The notes below the pieces were generated by a model, which was given only the letters and a program-made list of their open reading frames with translations, was not told the DNA's origin and did no database searches. A DNA stretch of 64,000 nt from Betaproteobacteria bacterium (GTDB lineage Bacteria > Pseudomonadota > Gammaproteobacteria > Burkholderiales > Casimicrobiaceae). Position 1 is the stretch's first letter; each line of letters begins with the position of its first letter. Below are positions 1-9,541 of the stretch, piece after piece. Where the stretch lies: contig JADIZG010000073.1 of assembly GCA_016704895.1 (NCBI GenBank), forward strand, positions 75,568 to 139,567. Reading direction: 5' to 3'. The position numbers and the translations under genes are program-made.

Positions 1-1
1 G

Positions 2-1297
2 TCGCTCGTGCTGATCATCATGGCCGACCAGCTCGGCCGCTCGGTCGGCGACATGTACGCGGGCGCGTTCATCCCGGGCATCGTGCTGGCGGGCCTGTAT
101 GCGAGCTACACGCTGCTCGTCTCGATCGTGAAGCCGCAGTGGGTGCCGGCGCTGCCGCTGGAGGCGCGAACGATTCGCGAGCCGGACGGGTCGCCGGGGA
201 CGCGCTCGCTCATCGTGCTCACCGTGCTGTCGGCGGCCGCGGCGGTCGCGTTCTGGCATCTGTACTTCAACGCGCGGCACCCCGACGCCGCGACCGACGA
301 ACGCCTCGTCGTCTGCATGTCGGTGGGCGGCGGCGTTGCGTTCCTCTCCGCGGTCATCAACCAAACGCTGAAGCTCGGATTGCTCTCGAAGCTCGCGGAG
401 CGCGTGACCTTCGTGCTGATCCCGCCGCTCGCGCTGATCTTTCTCGTGCTGGGCACGATCTTCCTGGGCGTCGCCACGCCGACCGAGGGCGGCGCGATGG
501 GCGCGGTCGGCGCGCTGGTCATGGCGGTCACGCGTCGCCGCCTCACGTGGAAGCTGATGCGGCAGGGCATGGAATCGACGGCCAAGCTCACCGCTTTCGT
601 CGTCTTCATCCTGGTCGGCGCCCGCGTGTTCAGCCTCACGTTCTACGGCGTCGACGGCCACAAGTGGGTCGAGCACCTGCTGCTGAATCTCCCGGGCGGC
701 GAAGTCGGCTTCCTGATCGTCGTCAACATCCTCGTGTTCCTGCTGGCGTTCTTCCTCGATTTCTTCGAGCTGTCGTTCATCGTCGTACCGCTTCTGGGGC
801 CCGTCGCCGAGAAGCTCGGCATCGACCTGATCTGGTTCGGCGTGCTGCTCGGCGTCAACATGCAGACCTCGTTCATGCACCCGCCGTTCGGCTTCGCGCT
901 GTTCTACCTGCGCAGCGTCGCGGCGACGAAGGACTATGTCGACAAGGTCACGAAGAAGACGATGGCGCCGATCACGACCGGCCAGATCTACTGGGGCGCG
1001 GTGCCCTACGTGGTGATCCAGGTCATCATGATCGGGCTGGTGATCCTGTTCCCGCAGATGGTGATGGTCTACAAGGACGACACGGTCAAAGCCGACCCGA
1101 CGACCATCGAGATCCAGATCCCGGGCATGGAGCAGGAGACCGCGCCCGCCGCGGGAGAAGGCGGGACGCCGGGCGGAGCGCCGGGACAGGGCGGCGAGCC
1201 GAAGAGCGAAGACCAGCTCGAGCAGATGCTCCAGGATCAGACGAAGGGCGAGGACGCGGCCAACAAGGCGCTCGAGGACGACCTGAAGGCGAAGTGA
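2..1297 (+). CDS. TRAP transporter large permease (DctM family), 5' partial
   Basis: Large membrane subunit of a tripartite ATP-independent periplasmic (TRAP) transporter, which imports an organic acid with a Na+ or H+ gradient. The frame is open at the first base of the window, and the first residues (ADQLGRSVGDMYAGAF) match the interior of DctM proteins, so the true start lies upstream. Many hydrophobic segments follow, with the conserved GVATPTEGGAMGA and the NMQTSFMHPPFGFALFYLR block near the end. This matches the long-type permeases that pair with TakP-like binding proteins. The last ~55 residues form a hydrophilic tail rich in Gly, Pro, Glu and Gln, which is unusual for the family. The likely partner binding protein lies directly downstream but on the opposite strand. 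Confidence 0.9.
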   Translation, partial: SLVLIIMADQLGRSVGDMYAGAFIPGIVLAGLYASYTLLVSIVKPQWVPALPLEARTIREPDGSPGTRSLIVLTVLSAAAAVAFWHLYFNARHPDAATDERLVVCMSVGGGVAFLSAVINQTLKLGLLSKLAERVTFVLIPPLALIFLVLGTIFLGVATPTEGGAMGAVGALVMAVTRRRLTWKLMRQGMESTAKLTAFVVFILVGARVFSLTFYGVDGHKWVEHLLLNLPGGEVGFLIVVNILVFLLAFFLDFFELSFIVVPLLGPVAEKLGIDLIWFGVLLGVNMQTSFMHPPFGFALFYLRSVAATKDYVDKVTKKTMAPITTGQIYWGAVPYVVIQVIMIGLVILFPQMVMVYKDDTVKADPTTIEIQIPGMEQETAPAAGEGGTPGGAPGQGGEPKSEDQLEQMLQDQTKGEDAANKALEDDLKAK

Positions 1298-1324
1298 CGC
1301 GGCGCGCTCGCGCGCAGGAGCCGG

Positions 1325-1359
1325 AAAAAAAAAGCCCGCGGACGTCTCCGTCCGCGGGC
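1325..1359 (-). terminator. Rho-independent terminator of the TakP-like gene
   Basis: An 11-bp perfect GC stem (1334-1344 with 1349-1359) with a 4-base loop is followed on the minus strand by nine T residues (the A run at 1325-1333). It sits 22 bases past the stop of the minus-strand binding-protein gene. Read on the plus strand there is no T tract, so it is a weaker stop for the permease gene. Confidence 0.9.
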
Positions 1360-1381
1360 CTTCGACGAGGACTCGGCGACG

Positions 1382-2497
<1,116 letters not shown>

Positions 2498-2775
2498 GAA
2501 CCCTCCTCCTTCGACGTACGTGGATCGAAAACCGCCGGGGAGGCGGCTCTGAACCGCGGATTCTAGGGGTGCGCCTTGCGAATTGCCACGACTTTTCGTC
2601 GGCCCCGCCCCGACCCGATTCCCTGCGGCCACGCACGAAACGGCGCTGCGGTGGCGCGAGCGGCCGGGAATGGGAGCCTCTTCCCGCGACGGACGGGTCG
2701 AAAGTCGACGGGACGACATTTTCCCGCGTCGCAGCATGGACCCGGCGTCGCGGCGCACGGTTCCGGTGCGTGGGA

Positions 2776-4449
2776 TCAGGGGCCGAGCTTGCGGACCGCG
2801 CTGAACATCGCCCAGGCCCAGCCGGCCTGGCGCTCGAGCGTCTGCGTGAACCGGATCAGGTAGCGGGCGTTGCCGGTATCGAGCTCGACCATGCCGCCGG
2901 GCACGAACTTGTCGTCGGGCCCGATCAGGCTGCGCTGCGCGGACTGGCGGTTGTCGGCATGCGCCGGCAGGTAGAGACCGAAGAACGGCCGGTCGGCAGC
3001 CTGCCGGGCGCCATCCGCCGGTGCCGACCATGAGCGAAGCAGGACGCGCACGACGCGACGGGCGATCACCTCGGCCCCGACGGTGATCTCGTCGACCTGC
3101 TGGCGCTGCATCCGGCGCACGACGGCGAGCGTCCAGCGATCGGCGTCCTGGATCGCGATCAGCTCGCCCAGCCGCGCGGGCGCTTCCTTCGCCGGCGCGG
3201 CGAGCCGGCACCCGGTGTCGCTCCGGTCGGTCATCGTCCACGTCCCGCCGCGGATGCGCCTGGCGACGCTCTCCGGGTTCGCCGTCGGATTCACCATCTG
3301 CGTGACTTCGTCGTACGCGGCCGCGACGCCGGGCCCGCGCGCCTGGTCGGGCAGGCGGTCGATCTCGGCGATCGCGCGCGTGAGCGCCTGCAGTCCGGTC
3401 ACCACGCGCACCTGCGCCTCGGTGCGGAAGCGCTCGGCGCGCGGGGCCTGCGCGATCGCTTCGGGCCCGTAGAGCGACGCGAGACGCATCAGCAGCAGCC
3501 GCTGCTCGCGCGGCGGCAGATCGCCGGGCTCCTGCACCGCGTCGTCGTGCTCGGGAAGCCAGCGCATGCGCTCGACGACGCGCGCGTAGACCGGCGCGAG
3601 GTCCAGGTACAGGATGCGTCCGCCGACGCCCGGTTTGTCGCGGCGCCTCAAGCCCTGCGCCCCGGTCAGGTCGATGAAGAAGCCCGCGCCCTCGCCGGGC
3701 GGGGGGACCAGCGTCAGCGTCGGCGCCCAGTCCGCGAGCTGCCTCGACACCCACTCGACCTGGTCGGGCGTGAAGTTGCCCGAGTCCAGGCGCATCAGCA
3801 GCAGCGTCTGCACGTACTCCTGCTCGAGCGTGATGCCCGGCTGCGAGAACTCGCCTCCGCCCAGCACGAGCTGCTCGCGCTGCCAGCCGCGCATCCGCGC
3901 GAACTCGTAGAGCTCGTGGAAGTCGCGCCATTGCGCGGGAATCCAGTGGCTGTAGCGGAACAGCCGGTAGCGCCCGTCGAGCCCGCGGTGGTGGGCGAGG
4001 CGGACGAGCACCCACGGCAGGATCGCGCGCCAGCGCCGGTTGTCCGCGCGCGGATAGCCCGCCTTCAGCGCGAGCTGGTAGGCACCGATGAACGCCTTGA
4101 CGAGGTCGAACGCCGCGTGCCAGAGCCGCGACTCGACCGCCGAGCTCTTCTGGTAGTTCGCCGTGTACTGGCGCGTGATCTGCGCGAGCACCGGCTCGAG
4201 CCGCGAATCGATCCGGAGCAGCGCCTCGACCTGGGCCGGCCCGACGTCGCGGCGCGAGCCGGGGAATCCGGCGACGACGTCGAGCGCCTCCTTCTGGAGC
4301 GCCAGGATGTCGCCGCCCGGCAGCTCGCCGATCCAGCGCGCCGCGTGGTTCGAGCTCGCGAGCGGATCCGACAGACGCCGAACCCACGCGACCAGCGGAT
4401 TGCCGAACGTGCGCGACGCTGCCATCGATGCGCGCTGGGGCGAGGCCAT
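2776..4449 (-). CDS. conserved protein of unknown function coupled to pmbA
   Basis: 557 aa, no signal peptide or membrane segment seen. The start ATG shares one base with the pmbA stop (TGATG), so translation is probably coupled. The N-terminal ~400 residues are helical and rich in Trp, Arg and Leu. The C-terminal ~150 residues (from about LGELIAIQDADRW through AEVIARRVVRVLLRSW to the end) look like a small beta-rich domain, possibly PilZ-like, but no complete c-di-GMP-binding RxxxR...DxSxxG signature is visible. I recognise no enzyme motif. It may be a cytoplasmic signalling or adaptor protein; that is a guess. Confidence 0.75.
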   Translation of the reverse strand: MASPQRASMAASRTFGNPLVAWVRRLSDPLASSNHAARWIGELPGGDILALQKEALDVVAGFPGSRRDVGPAQVEALLRIDSRLEPVLAQITRQYTANYQKSSAVESRLWHAAFDLVKAFIGAYQLALKAGYPRADNRRWRAILPWVLVRLAHHRGLDGRYRLFRYSHWIPAQWRDFHELYEFARMRGWQREQLVLGGGEFSQPGITLEQEYVQTLLLMRLDSGNFTPDQVEWVSRQLADWAPTLTLVPPPGEGAGFFIDLTGAQGLRRRDKPGVGGRILYLDLAPVYARVVERMRWLPEHDDAVQEPGDLPPREQRLLLMRLASLYGPEAIAQAPRAERFRTEAQVRVVTGLQALTRAIAEIDRLPDQARGPGVAAAYDEVTQMVNPTANPESVARRIRGGTWTMTDRSDTGCRLAAPAKEAPARLGELIAIQDADRWTLAVVRRMQRQQVDEITVGAEVIARRVVRVLLRSWSAPADGARQAADRPFFGLYLPAHADNRQSAQRSLIGPDDKFVPGGMVELDTGNARYLIRFTQTLERQAGWAWAMFSAVRKLGP

Positions 4450-5834
4450 CAGCGGCCCCCCACCGTCATCCGTCCCACCAGGATCGACCCGGTGTGCCTC
4501 GCGCCGCGCCGGTCGACGTCGCGTCCGATCGCGACGATGTCGCGGAACATCTCGCGCAGGTTGCCGGCGATCGTGACTTCCTCGACCGGATGCGCGATCT
4601 CGCCGCCTTCGACCCAGAAGCCCGCCGCGCCGCGCGAAAAGTCGCCGGTCACCGCGTTGACGCCCTGCCCCAGTTGCTCGGTGACGAGGAGCCCGCGACC
4701 CATCCTGCGCATCAGCGCAGGCAGGTCGTCGTCGCCGTGCGAGACGACGAGGTTGTGGCTGCCGCCCGCGTTGCCGGTCGTGCTCATGCCGAGCTTGCGC
4801 GCCGAGTAGCTGCCGAGGAAATAGCCGCGCACCACGCCGCGCTCGACGACGTCCCGCGGCGACGTCGCCACGCCTTCCGCGTCGAACGGCGCGCTGCCGC
4901 GTCCGCGCGGGAGGTGCGGCTCCTCGCGAATCGACAGGTGCGGCGCGAAGATCTCCTGCCCGAGCGAGTCGAGCAGGAACGAGCTCTTGCGGTAGAGGCT
5001 GCCTCCCGAGACGGCCTGCACGAACGCGCCGATCAGGTCCGAGGCTTCGGGCGCCTCGAAGAGCACCGGGCACTCGATCGTGGCGAGCGGCCGGGCGCCG
5101 AGCCGGCGGGCGGTCCGCTCGCCGGCTGCTCGACCCACCTCGTCGGCGCGCTGGAGATCCTGCGGCGAGCGCGCGGCCGTGTACCAGAAGTCGCGCTGCA
5201 TGCCGTCCTTGTCCTCGCCGATCACGCTGACGTCGATGTGATGGCGCGAGCTCCGGTAGCCGCCGGAAAAGCCCAGCGAGTTCGCGTAGACGAACTCGCT
5301 CTCGCCCCGGGACACCGATGCGCCTTCCGAGTTGGTGAGCCGGCGGTCCACGGCAAGCGCCGCGGCCTCGGCCTCGCGCCCGAGCTCGATCGCGTCGTCG
5401 ACGGTGAGGTTCCAGGGATGGTAGAGGTCGAGATCCGGCCAGCCGCGGGCGAGCCGGTCGACGTCGGCGAGCCCCGCGCACGGATCCTCGGCCGTGTAAC
5501 GCGCGATCGCGAGCGCCTTGCCGACCGTGTCCCGGATCGACGCGTCGGAGAAGTCCGCGCTGCTCGCGTGACCGCGCCGCCGGCCCAGGAAGACGGTGAC
5601 CGACACGCCCTTGTCGCGGTTGTAGGCGATCGTCTCGACCTCGCCCTTGCGGACCGTGACGCTCTGGCCGACGCCCTGCGACACGTCGGTCTCGGCGGCG
5701 GTCGCGCCCCCCTTGCGCGCCGCGTCGAGCACGACGGCGGCGATCCGCTCGAGCTCCGCGGTGGCGACCGGGAACCGGTCGGCGTGCGTCGGCGTGTCGT
5801 CGCGGGGTTTCTCGAGGGCGGTGGGCGCGGTCAT
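4449..5834 (-). CDS. pmbA: metalloprotease PmbA/TldE
   Basis: Subunit of the TldD/TldE zinc protease, which cleaves peptide modulators such as microcin precursors and the CcdA antitoxin. The length (461 aa) fits the E. coli protein. Typical stretches include VSQGVGQSVTVRKGEVETI near the N-terminus, GASVSRGESEFVYANS in the middle, and GDFSRGAAGFWVEGGEIAHPVEEVTIAGNL near the C-terminus. TldE lacks the metal-binding HExxxH of its partner TldD, and none is seen here; tldD is not in the window. The start is ambiguous: a TTG at 5861 would add nine residues. It is divergent from darP and coupled to the unknown gene behind it. Confidence 0.93.
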   Translation of the reverse strand: MTAPTALEKPRDDTPTHADRFPVATAELERIAAVVLDAARKGGATAAETDVSQGVGQSVTVRKGEVETIAYNRDKGVSVTVFLGRRRGHASSADFSDASIRDTVGKALAIARYTAEDPCAGLADVDRLARGWPDLDLYHPWNLTVDDAIELGREAEAAALAVDRRLTNSEGASVSRGESEFVYANSLGFSGGYRSSRHHIDVSVIGEDKDGMQRDFWYTAARSPQDLQRADEVGRAAGERTARRLGARPLATIECPVLFEAPEASDLIGAFVQAVSGGSLYRKSSFLLDSLGQEIFAPHLSIREEPHLPRGRGSAPFDAEGVATSPRDVVERGVVRGYFLGSYSARKLGMSTTGNAGGSHNLVVSHGDDDLPALMRRMGRGLLVTEQLGQGVNAVTGDFSRGAAGFWVEGGEIAHPVEEVTIAGNLREMFRDIVAIGRDVDRRGARHTGSILVGRMTVGGR

Positions 5835-5947
5835 CGTCGGGTCGACGGGGCTCTGGGACAATTCCGCAGCCTGCCTGCCGCCGCCGGTGCGCGTTCGCGG
5901 CAGGCGAACGAAAGCTGTCGTCTATCATAGCAAAGCCGCTCCCGACC

Positions 5948-6490
5948 ATGACGCCCGCCTACCGCCGCCCGCCCGCCCGAAACGACCTCCCGACCGACGG
6001 GGAGGCGGCCGGCGCGCGTCCGTCGAAGACCCGGCTCAAGCACGAGATGGAGGCGCTCCAGGCGCTGGGCGAGACGCTCGTGTCGCTGGATGCGGCGCGC
6101 CTCAGGTCGCTCGAGCTGCCTGAACGGCTCGTCGACGCCGTCGTGCTGGCGCGGGGCATCACCAAGCACGAGGCCCGCCGGCGCCAGATGCAGTACCTCG
6201 GCCGGCTGATGCGCGACGTCGACCCGGTGCCGATCCGCGCCGCGCTCGAGCGCTGGGAAACGGTCCCGCGCGAGGAGAAGGCGCGCTTCGCGGCGCTCGA
6301 GGGGTGGCGCGACCGGATCCTTGCCGATGCGGCCGCGCTCGACGCGTTCGTCGCCGAGCACCCGGATGCCGATCGCGCATCGCTCGCTCGCCTCGCGGAC
6401 GCCGCGCGCAACGAGCGATCGCGCGGCGAGCCACCCCGGGCCTTTCGCGAGCTCTTCCGCGCCATGCGGCGCGCCACGGGCAACATCTGA
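5948..6490 (+). CDS. darP: ribosome biogenesis factor DarP (YjgA, DUF615)
   Basis: 180-aa basic protein of the YjgA/DUF615 family, which binds late 50S assembly intermediates and helps form the peptidyl transferase centre. Conserved features are SKTRLKHEMEALQALGE near residue 30, VDAVVLARGITKHEARRRQMQYLGRLMR in the middle, and RELFRAMRRA at the end. It is divergent from pmbA, a pairing common in Beta- and Gammaproteobacteria. A -10-like TATCAT at 5923-5928 suggests a short leader. mogA follows 35 bases later on the same strand. Confidence 0.93.
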   Translation: MTPAYRRPPARNDLPTDGEAAGARPSKTRLKHEMEALQALGETLVSLDAARLRSLELPERLVDAVVLARGITKHEARRRQMQYLGRLMRDVDPVPIRAALERWETVPREEKARFAALEGWRDRILADAAALDAFVAEHPDADRASLARLADAARNERSRGEPPRAFRELFRAMRRATGNI

Positions 6491-6525
6491 TCGCCCTTTC
6501 CGAACTCACGCCCCAGCGATCCCCC

Positions 6526-7116
6526 ATGCCCCGATTGACCATCGGCCTCGTCTCAGTCTCGGACCGCGCGTCGCGCGGCGTCTACGAGGACCAAGGACTC
6601 CCCGCGCTCGAGGCGTGGCTCGCGAGCGCGCTGACGACCCCCTGGCACGCCGAGAAGCGGCTGATTCCGGACGAGCAGTCGGTGATCGAGCGGACGCTGA
6701 TCGAACTCGCCGACGTGACCGGCTGCGATCTCGTGCTCACGACCGGCGGCACGGGTCCCGCGCCGCGCGACGTCACCCCGGACGCCACCCTCGCGATCGC
6801 CCATCGCGAGATGCCCGGCTTCGGCGAGCAGATGCGCCAGATCTCGTTGCGCTTCGTGCCCACGGCGATCCTGTCGCGGCAGGTCGGCGTCGTGCGCGGG
6901 CGCACGCTGATCCTCAACCTCCCGGGCCAGCCCAAATCGATCCGCGAGACGCTCGAGGGCGTCAGGGACGCCGACGGCCGCGTCGTCGTGCCGGGGATCT
7001 TCGCCGCGGTCCCCTGCCTCGACCTGATCGGCGGACCCTACGTCGAGACCGACGAGACGGTCTGCAAGGCGTTCCGGCCGAAATCGGCGATCCGTCCGCA
7101 AGGAGCGTCCGGCTGA
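6526..7116 (+). CDS. mogA: molybdopterin adenylyltransferase MogA
   Basis: Adenylylates molybdopterin before molybdate insertion in molybdenum cofactor synthesis. The 196-aa length matches MogA. Visible motifs are IGLVSVSDRASRG at the N-terminus, LTTGGTGPAPRDVTPDAT (the nucleotide/MPT-binding loop) around residue 80, and LNLPGQPKSIRETL near residue 130. The chosen ATG gives the conserved N-terminus MPRLTIGLVSVSDR; longer versions only add sequence overlapping darP. The stop codon lies inside the first copy of the REP-like repeat at 7104-7130, so the repeat supplies the last codons. Confidence 0.95.
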   Translation: MPRLTIGLVSVSDRASRGVYEDQGLPALEAWLASALTTPWHAEKRLIPDEQSVIERTLIELADVTGCDLVLTTGGTGPAPRDVTPDATLAIAHREMPGFGEQMRQISLRFVPTAILSRQVGVVRGRTLILNLPGQPKSIRETLEGVRDADGRVVVPGIFAAVPCLDLIGGPYVETDETVCKAFRPKSAIRPQGASG

Positions 7117-7248
7117 AGCCGGACCCACAGGGAAACCGCGCCGCAGCACCGCTCTTTGTCGTGCCCTCCGGCTGAAACCGGACCGCATGGGAAACGCGCC
7201 GCCGCCCCGCCGTCGCGTCCGCTGTGGGTCCGGCTTCAGCAGGACGCT
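7104..7248. repeat. REP-like palindromic repeat cluster (three units)
   Basis: Three copies of a palindrome with core TCCGGCTGAAGCCGGA. Unit 1 (7104-7130) and unit 3 (7222-7248) are inverted copies of one 27-base sequence with a single mismatch. Unit 2 (7167-7200) is a diverged direct copy. Unit 1 includes the mogA stop, and unit 3 ends 24 bases before the next gene. A related palindrome, TCCGGCTATGCCGGA, occurs at 8553-8567. The arrangement resembles bacterial REP/BIME elements. No RAYT transposase gene is present here. Confidence 0.75.
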
Positions 7249-7271
7249 CTTCGGCTGCGCACCTCGCCACG

Positions 7272-8177
7272 ATGACCGACCGCAGGTTCGGCGCCGGCGG
7301 CATCGCGTACGTCGTCGCCTCCGCGACCGCGTTCGGCGCGATGGCGATCTTCGCGCGCTACGCGTATGCCGACGGCGTCGACACGGCGACGCTCCTCGCG
7401 CTGCGTTTCGTCATCGCCGGTGCGTTCCTGATCGGGACCTGCGCGATCGCGGGCGTCGCGTGGCCGCGCGGACGGGATCTCGCGACGCTGGTGGCGCTGG
7501 GTGCCGTCGGCTACGCAGCGCAGGCCGCCAGCTTCTTCACCGCGCTCACGCTCGCCCCGGCGGGACTGGTCGCGCTGCTGCTCTACCTGAACCCGGCGAT
7601 CGTCGCGCTGCTCGCCGCGTGGCGCGGGCACGACCGGCTCGGGCCGCGCACGCTCGCCGCGCTCGCGATCGCGCTGACCGGCACGGCGCTCACGGTCGGC
7701 CCGGCGCTCGCCGGCGGCCCGGGGGGCGCGCATCCGGCGGGCGTCGCGCTCGGCGTGCTGGCGGCCCTCGTCTACGCGGTCTACATCGTCGTGTCGACCG
7801 ACGTCGCCGCTCGCGTCGACCCGCTCGCGATGTCGACCGTCGTGATCGCGAGCGCCGCCGTCCCGTTTGCCGCGCTCGCCCTGGCACGCGGTCCCGCCTT
7901 TCCAGCCTCCGCCGCCGGGTGGTCGGCAGTCCTGGCGATCGCGCTGGTGTCGACGGTCGCGGCGATCACCTGGTTCTTCGCGGGATTGAAGCGCATCGGG
8001 CCGACCCGGGCGTCGACGCTGTCGACCGTCGAGCCGGCGGTCACCGTCGCGCTGGCGGCGATCTTCCTGGGCGAGCGCATCGCGCCGATGCAGATGGCTG
8101 GCGGCGCGCTCATCCTTGCCGCGGTCGTGCTGCTCGCGCGGGCGGGTGCGCAGGACGCGCGCGGAACGGAGCGCTGA
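7272..8177 (+). CDS. EamA-family transporter (DMT superfamily)
   Basis: 301-aa inner-membrane protein with ten predicted helices in two five-helix EamA repeats, the second starting near residue 155 (HPAGVALGVLAALVYAVYIV). Such proteins usually export amino acids or other small metabolites. The typical EPAVTVALAAIFLGERI lies near the C-terminus. The ATG at 7272 was preferred to an upstream GTG at 7224, which lies inside the repeat cluster. The substrate cannot be told from sequence. It is followed by two copies of a hairpin-forming repeat and a convergent small gene. Confidence 0.88.
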   Translation: MTDRRFGAGGIAYVVASATAFGAMAIFARYAYADGVDTATLLALRFVIAGAFLIGTCAIAGVAWPRGRDLATLVALGAVGYAAQAASFFTALTLAPAGLVALLLYLNPAIVALLAAWRGHDRLGPRTLAALAIALTGTALTVGPALAGGPGGAHPAGVALGVLAALVYAVYIVVSTDVAARVDPLAMSTVVIASAAVPFAALALARGPAFPASAAGWSAVLAIALVSTVAAITWFFAGLKRIGPTRASTLSTVEPAVTVALAAIFLGERIAPMQMAGGALILAAVVLLARAGAQDARGTER

Positions 8178-8222
8178 CGAGGCGTCGCGCGGGCAAAGGG
8201 ACGGAGTGCGAAAGCCGCAACA

Positions 8223-8261
8223 CCGGGGTCAGACCCCGATCAAGCCGGGGTCAGACCCCCT
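8223..8261. repeat. GGGGTCAGACCCC palindromic repeat, two copies
   Basis: Two direct copies of CCGGGGTCAGACCCC (8223-8237 and 8246-8260), the second followed by CTTT. Each can fold into a 5-bp GC hairpin with a 3-base loop. They lie between the convergent EamA and small periplasmic genes. The same unit recurs at 41425-41443 and, diverged, at 63716-63730, each time at a convergent junction. Bidirectional termination is a plausible role. Confidence 0.7.
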
Positions 8262-8281
8262 TTAGCCGGCGTCCGACGCCT

Positions 8282-8527
8282 TTACCTGACGTCGAGGATC
8301 TTCATCGCCTTCGCGAGCGTGTCGACCGCCTCCTGGTGCGTGCCGGCCTCCTGCGGCGTTTCGCCGTCGGCCCGGTACTTCTTCACCTCGGCCATCTGCA
8401 CGTCGGTGAGCTTCGGATTCTTCGCGAGCGCGGCGTCGATCTTCGCCATGTCGGCGGGACAGTGGAACGCGAACGCGCTGCCGGACGCGGCGAGCGCGGC
8501 GACGGCGACGAGGGTGCGCAGGGTCAT
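8282..8527 (-). CDS. small periplasmic protein of unknown function
   Basis: 81 aa, with a clear Sec signal peptide (MTLRTLVAVAALAASGSAFA) and a mature part of ~60 residues: HCPADMAKIDAALAKNP, TDVQMAEVKKYRADGE, and a final helix QEAVDTLAKAMKIL. The mature part looks like a short helical hairpin. Similar small exported proteins are common in Betaproteobacteria. The start was set at 8527 by the GAGGAGG ribosome site about 6 bases upstream; an in-frame codon at 8542 is less likely. Function unknown. Confidence 0.8.
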   Translation of the reverse strand: MTLRTLVAVAALAASGSAFAFHCPADMAKIDAALAKNPKLTDVQMAEVKKYRADGETPQEAGTHQEAVDTLAKAMKILDVR

Positions 8528-8753
8528 CGGGAGCCTCCTCAAAAGGGTACGGTCCGGCTATGCCGGATGCCCGATCGGCGGGCAGCGCCAAGGATGGGGC
8601 CCGGCCAAGTCGCTCCGCGCGGACCCGGTATGATTCTTCCCCTGCCCACCGGAACACGATGATGGACCGAAGGAAACGAGCCGCGCGCCGACACGCAGGA
8701 GCGCAGGCGCCGGCGGTGACCGGCCCGCCGACGCCCTCCCCGACACCCGCCGC

Positions 8754-9476
8754 ATGAACGACTCGCTGCCCTGGATCATCGCGTCGATTTCGTGATCGGC
8801 GGGTCAGAAGGGTGGCACGACCGCGCTTGACAGGATCCTGCGGCGGCATCCCGACATCGCGATGGCGCGCAACAAGGAACCGCACATGTTCGACGACGAC
8901 GAGGCCTTCGGCGGCGGCGTCCCCGATTTCAAGCGGTACCACGATCTGTGGGGCGAGAGCCTGGGCCGTCGGCGATGCGGGAGCCACGCCGATCTTCTGG
9001 TGCCCCCGCCGCGCATCCGCGACTACAACCCGGCGATGAAATGGGTGCGCTGCGCGAGCCGGCCTCGCGCGCGACTCGCACTGGAACATGGAACGGTCAC
9101 GGGGCCTGGGCGCAGCCGGCGGCCCTCGACCGCGAGGTGCGCGACCTGGTCGACGGCCCGGCCTCTATGCGAGCCGGCTCCTTCCTGTCGCGCGGCTTAC
9201 GCGCAGCTCGAGCGGCTTCCGCTGTTTCCGCGCGAGCAGTGCCTGGTCCTGCGCAGCGACTGGCTGCGCAACGATCCGGCGCGCACGATCGGTCGCGTCC
9301 TCGAGTTCCTCGGGGTCGGACCCATGGGGCCGACCGAGGGGATCGAGGCCCACGTCCGGAGCTACCCGGAACCGCTCGATCCCGGCACGCGCGCGAAGCT
9401 TGCCGGCTTCTTCGAACCGGAGATTCGTCGTCTCGAGGCGCTACTGGGCTGGGACCTCTCGGACTGGCGCCGCTGA
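8754..9476 (+). pseudogene. decayed sulfotransferase paralogue
   Basis: Broken copy of the sulfotransferase at 11038-11802. Matching pieces occur in shifting frames: HRVDFVIGG at ~8778-8804; HPDIAMARNKEPHMFDDDEAF (8850-8910); RIRDYNP and a PASRA/SHWNMER stretch around 9015-9095; FPREQCLVLRSDWL (9227-9275); and LDPGTRAKLAGFFEPEIRRLEALLGWDLSDWRR to the stop. At least five frame changes and one internal deletion (~9095-9190, where the paralogue has its GREKLGFREAL region) separate them. The PAPS 5'-phosphosulfate-binding loop (QKGGTT) is present but out of frame. The density of lesions is higher than at other broken loci in the window, so real decay is plausible. Confidence 0.8.
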
Positions 9477-9541
9477 CCGTCGCACCCGCGTCGCGCTGAC
9501 GCGCTATCATGCGCGCGCTCGACCAGGCAAGGGGGCGGACG

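Noticed and set aside
8754..9476. Intact 204-aa ORF (8862-9476) as a real sulfotransferase
   Set aside because: It lacks the in-frame PAPS loop, and its middle third is out of frame relative to the downstream paralogue.
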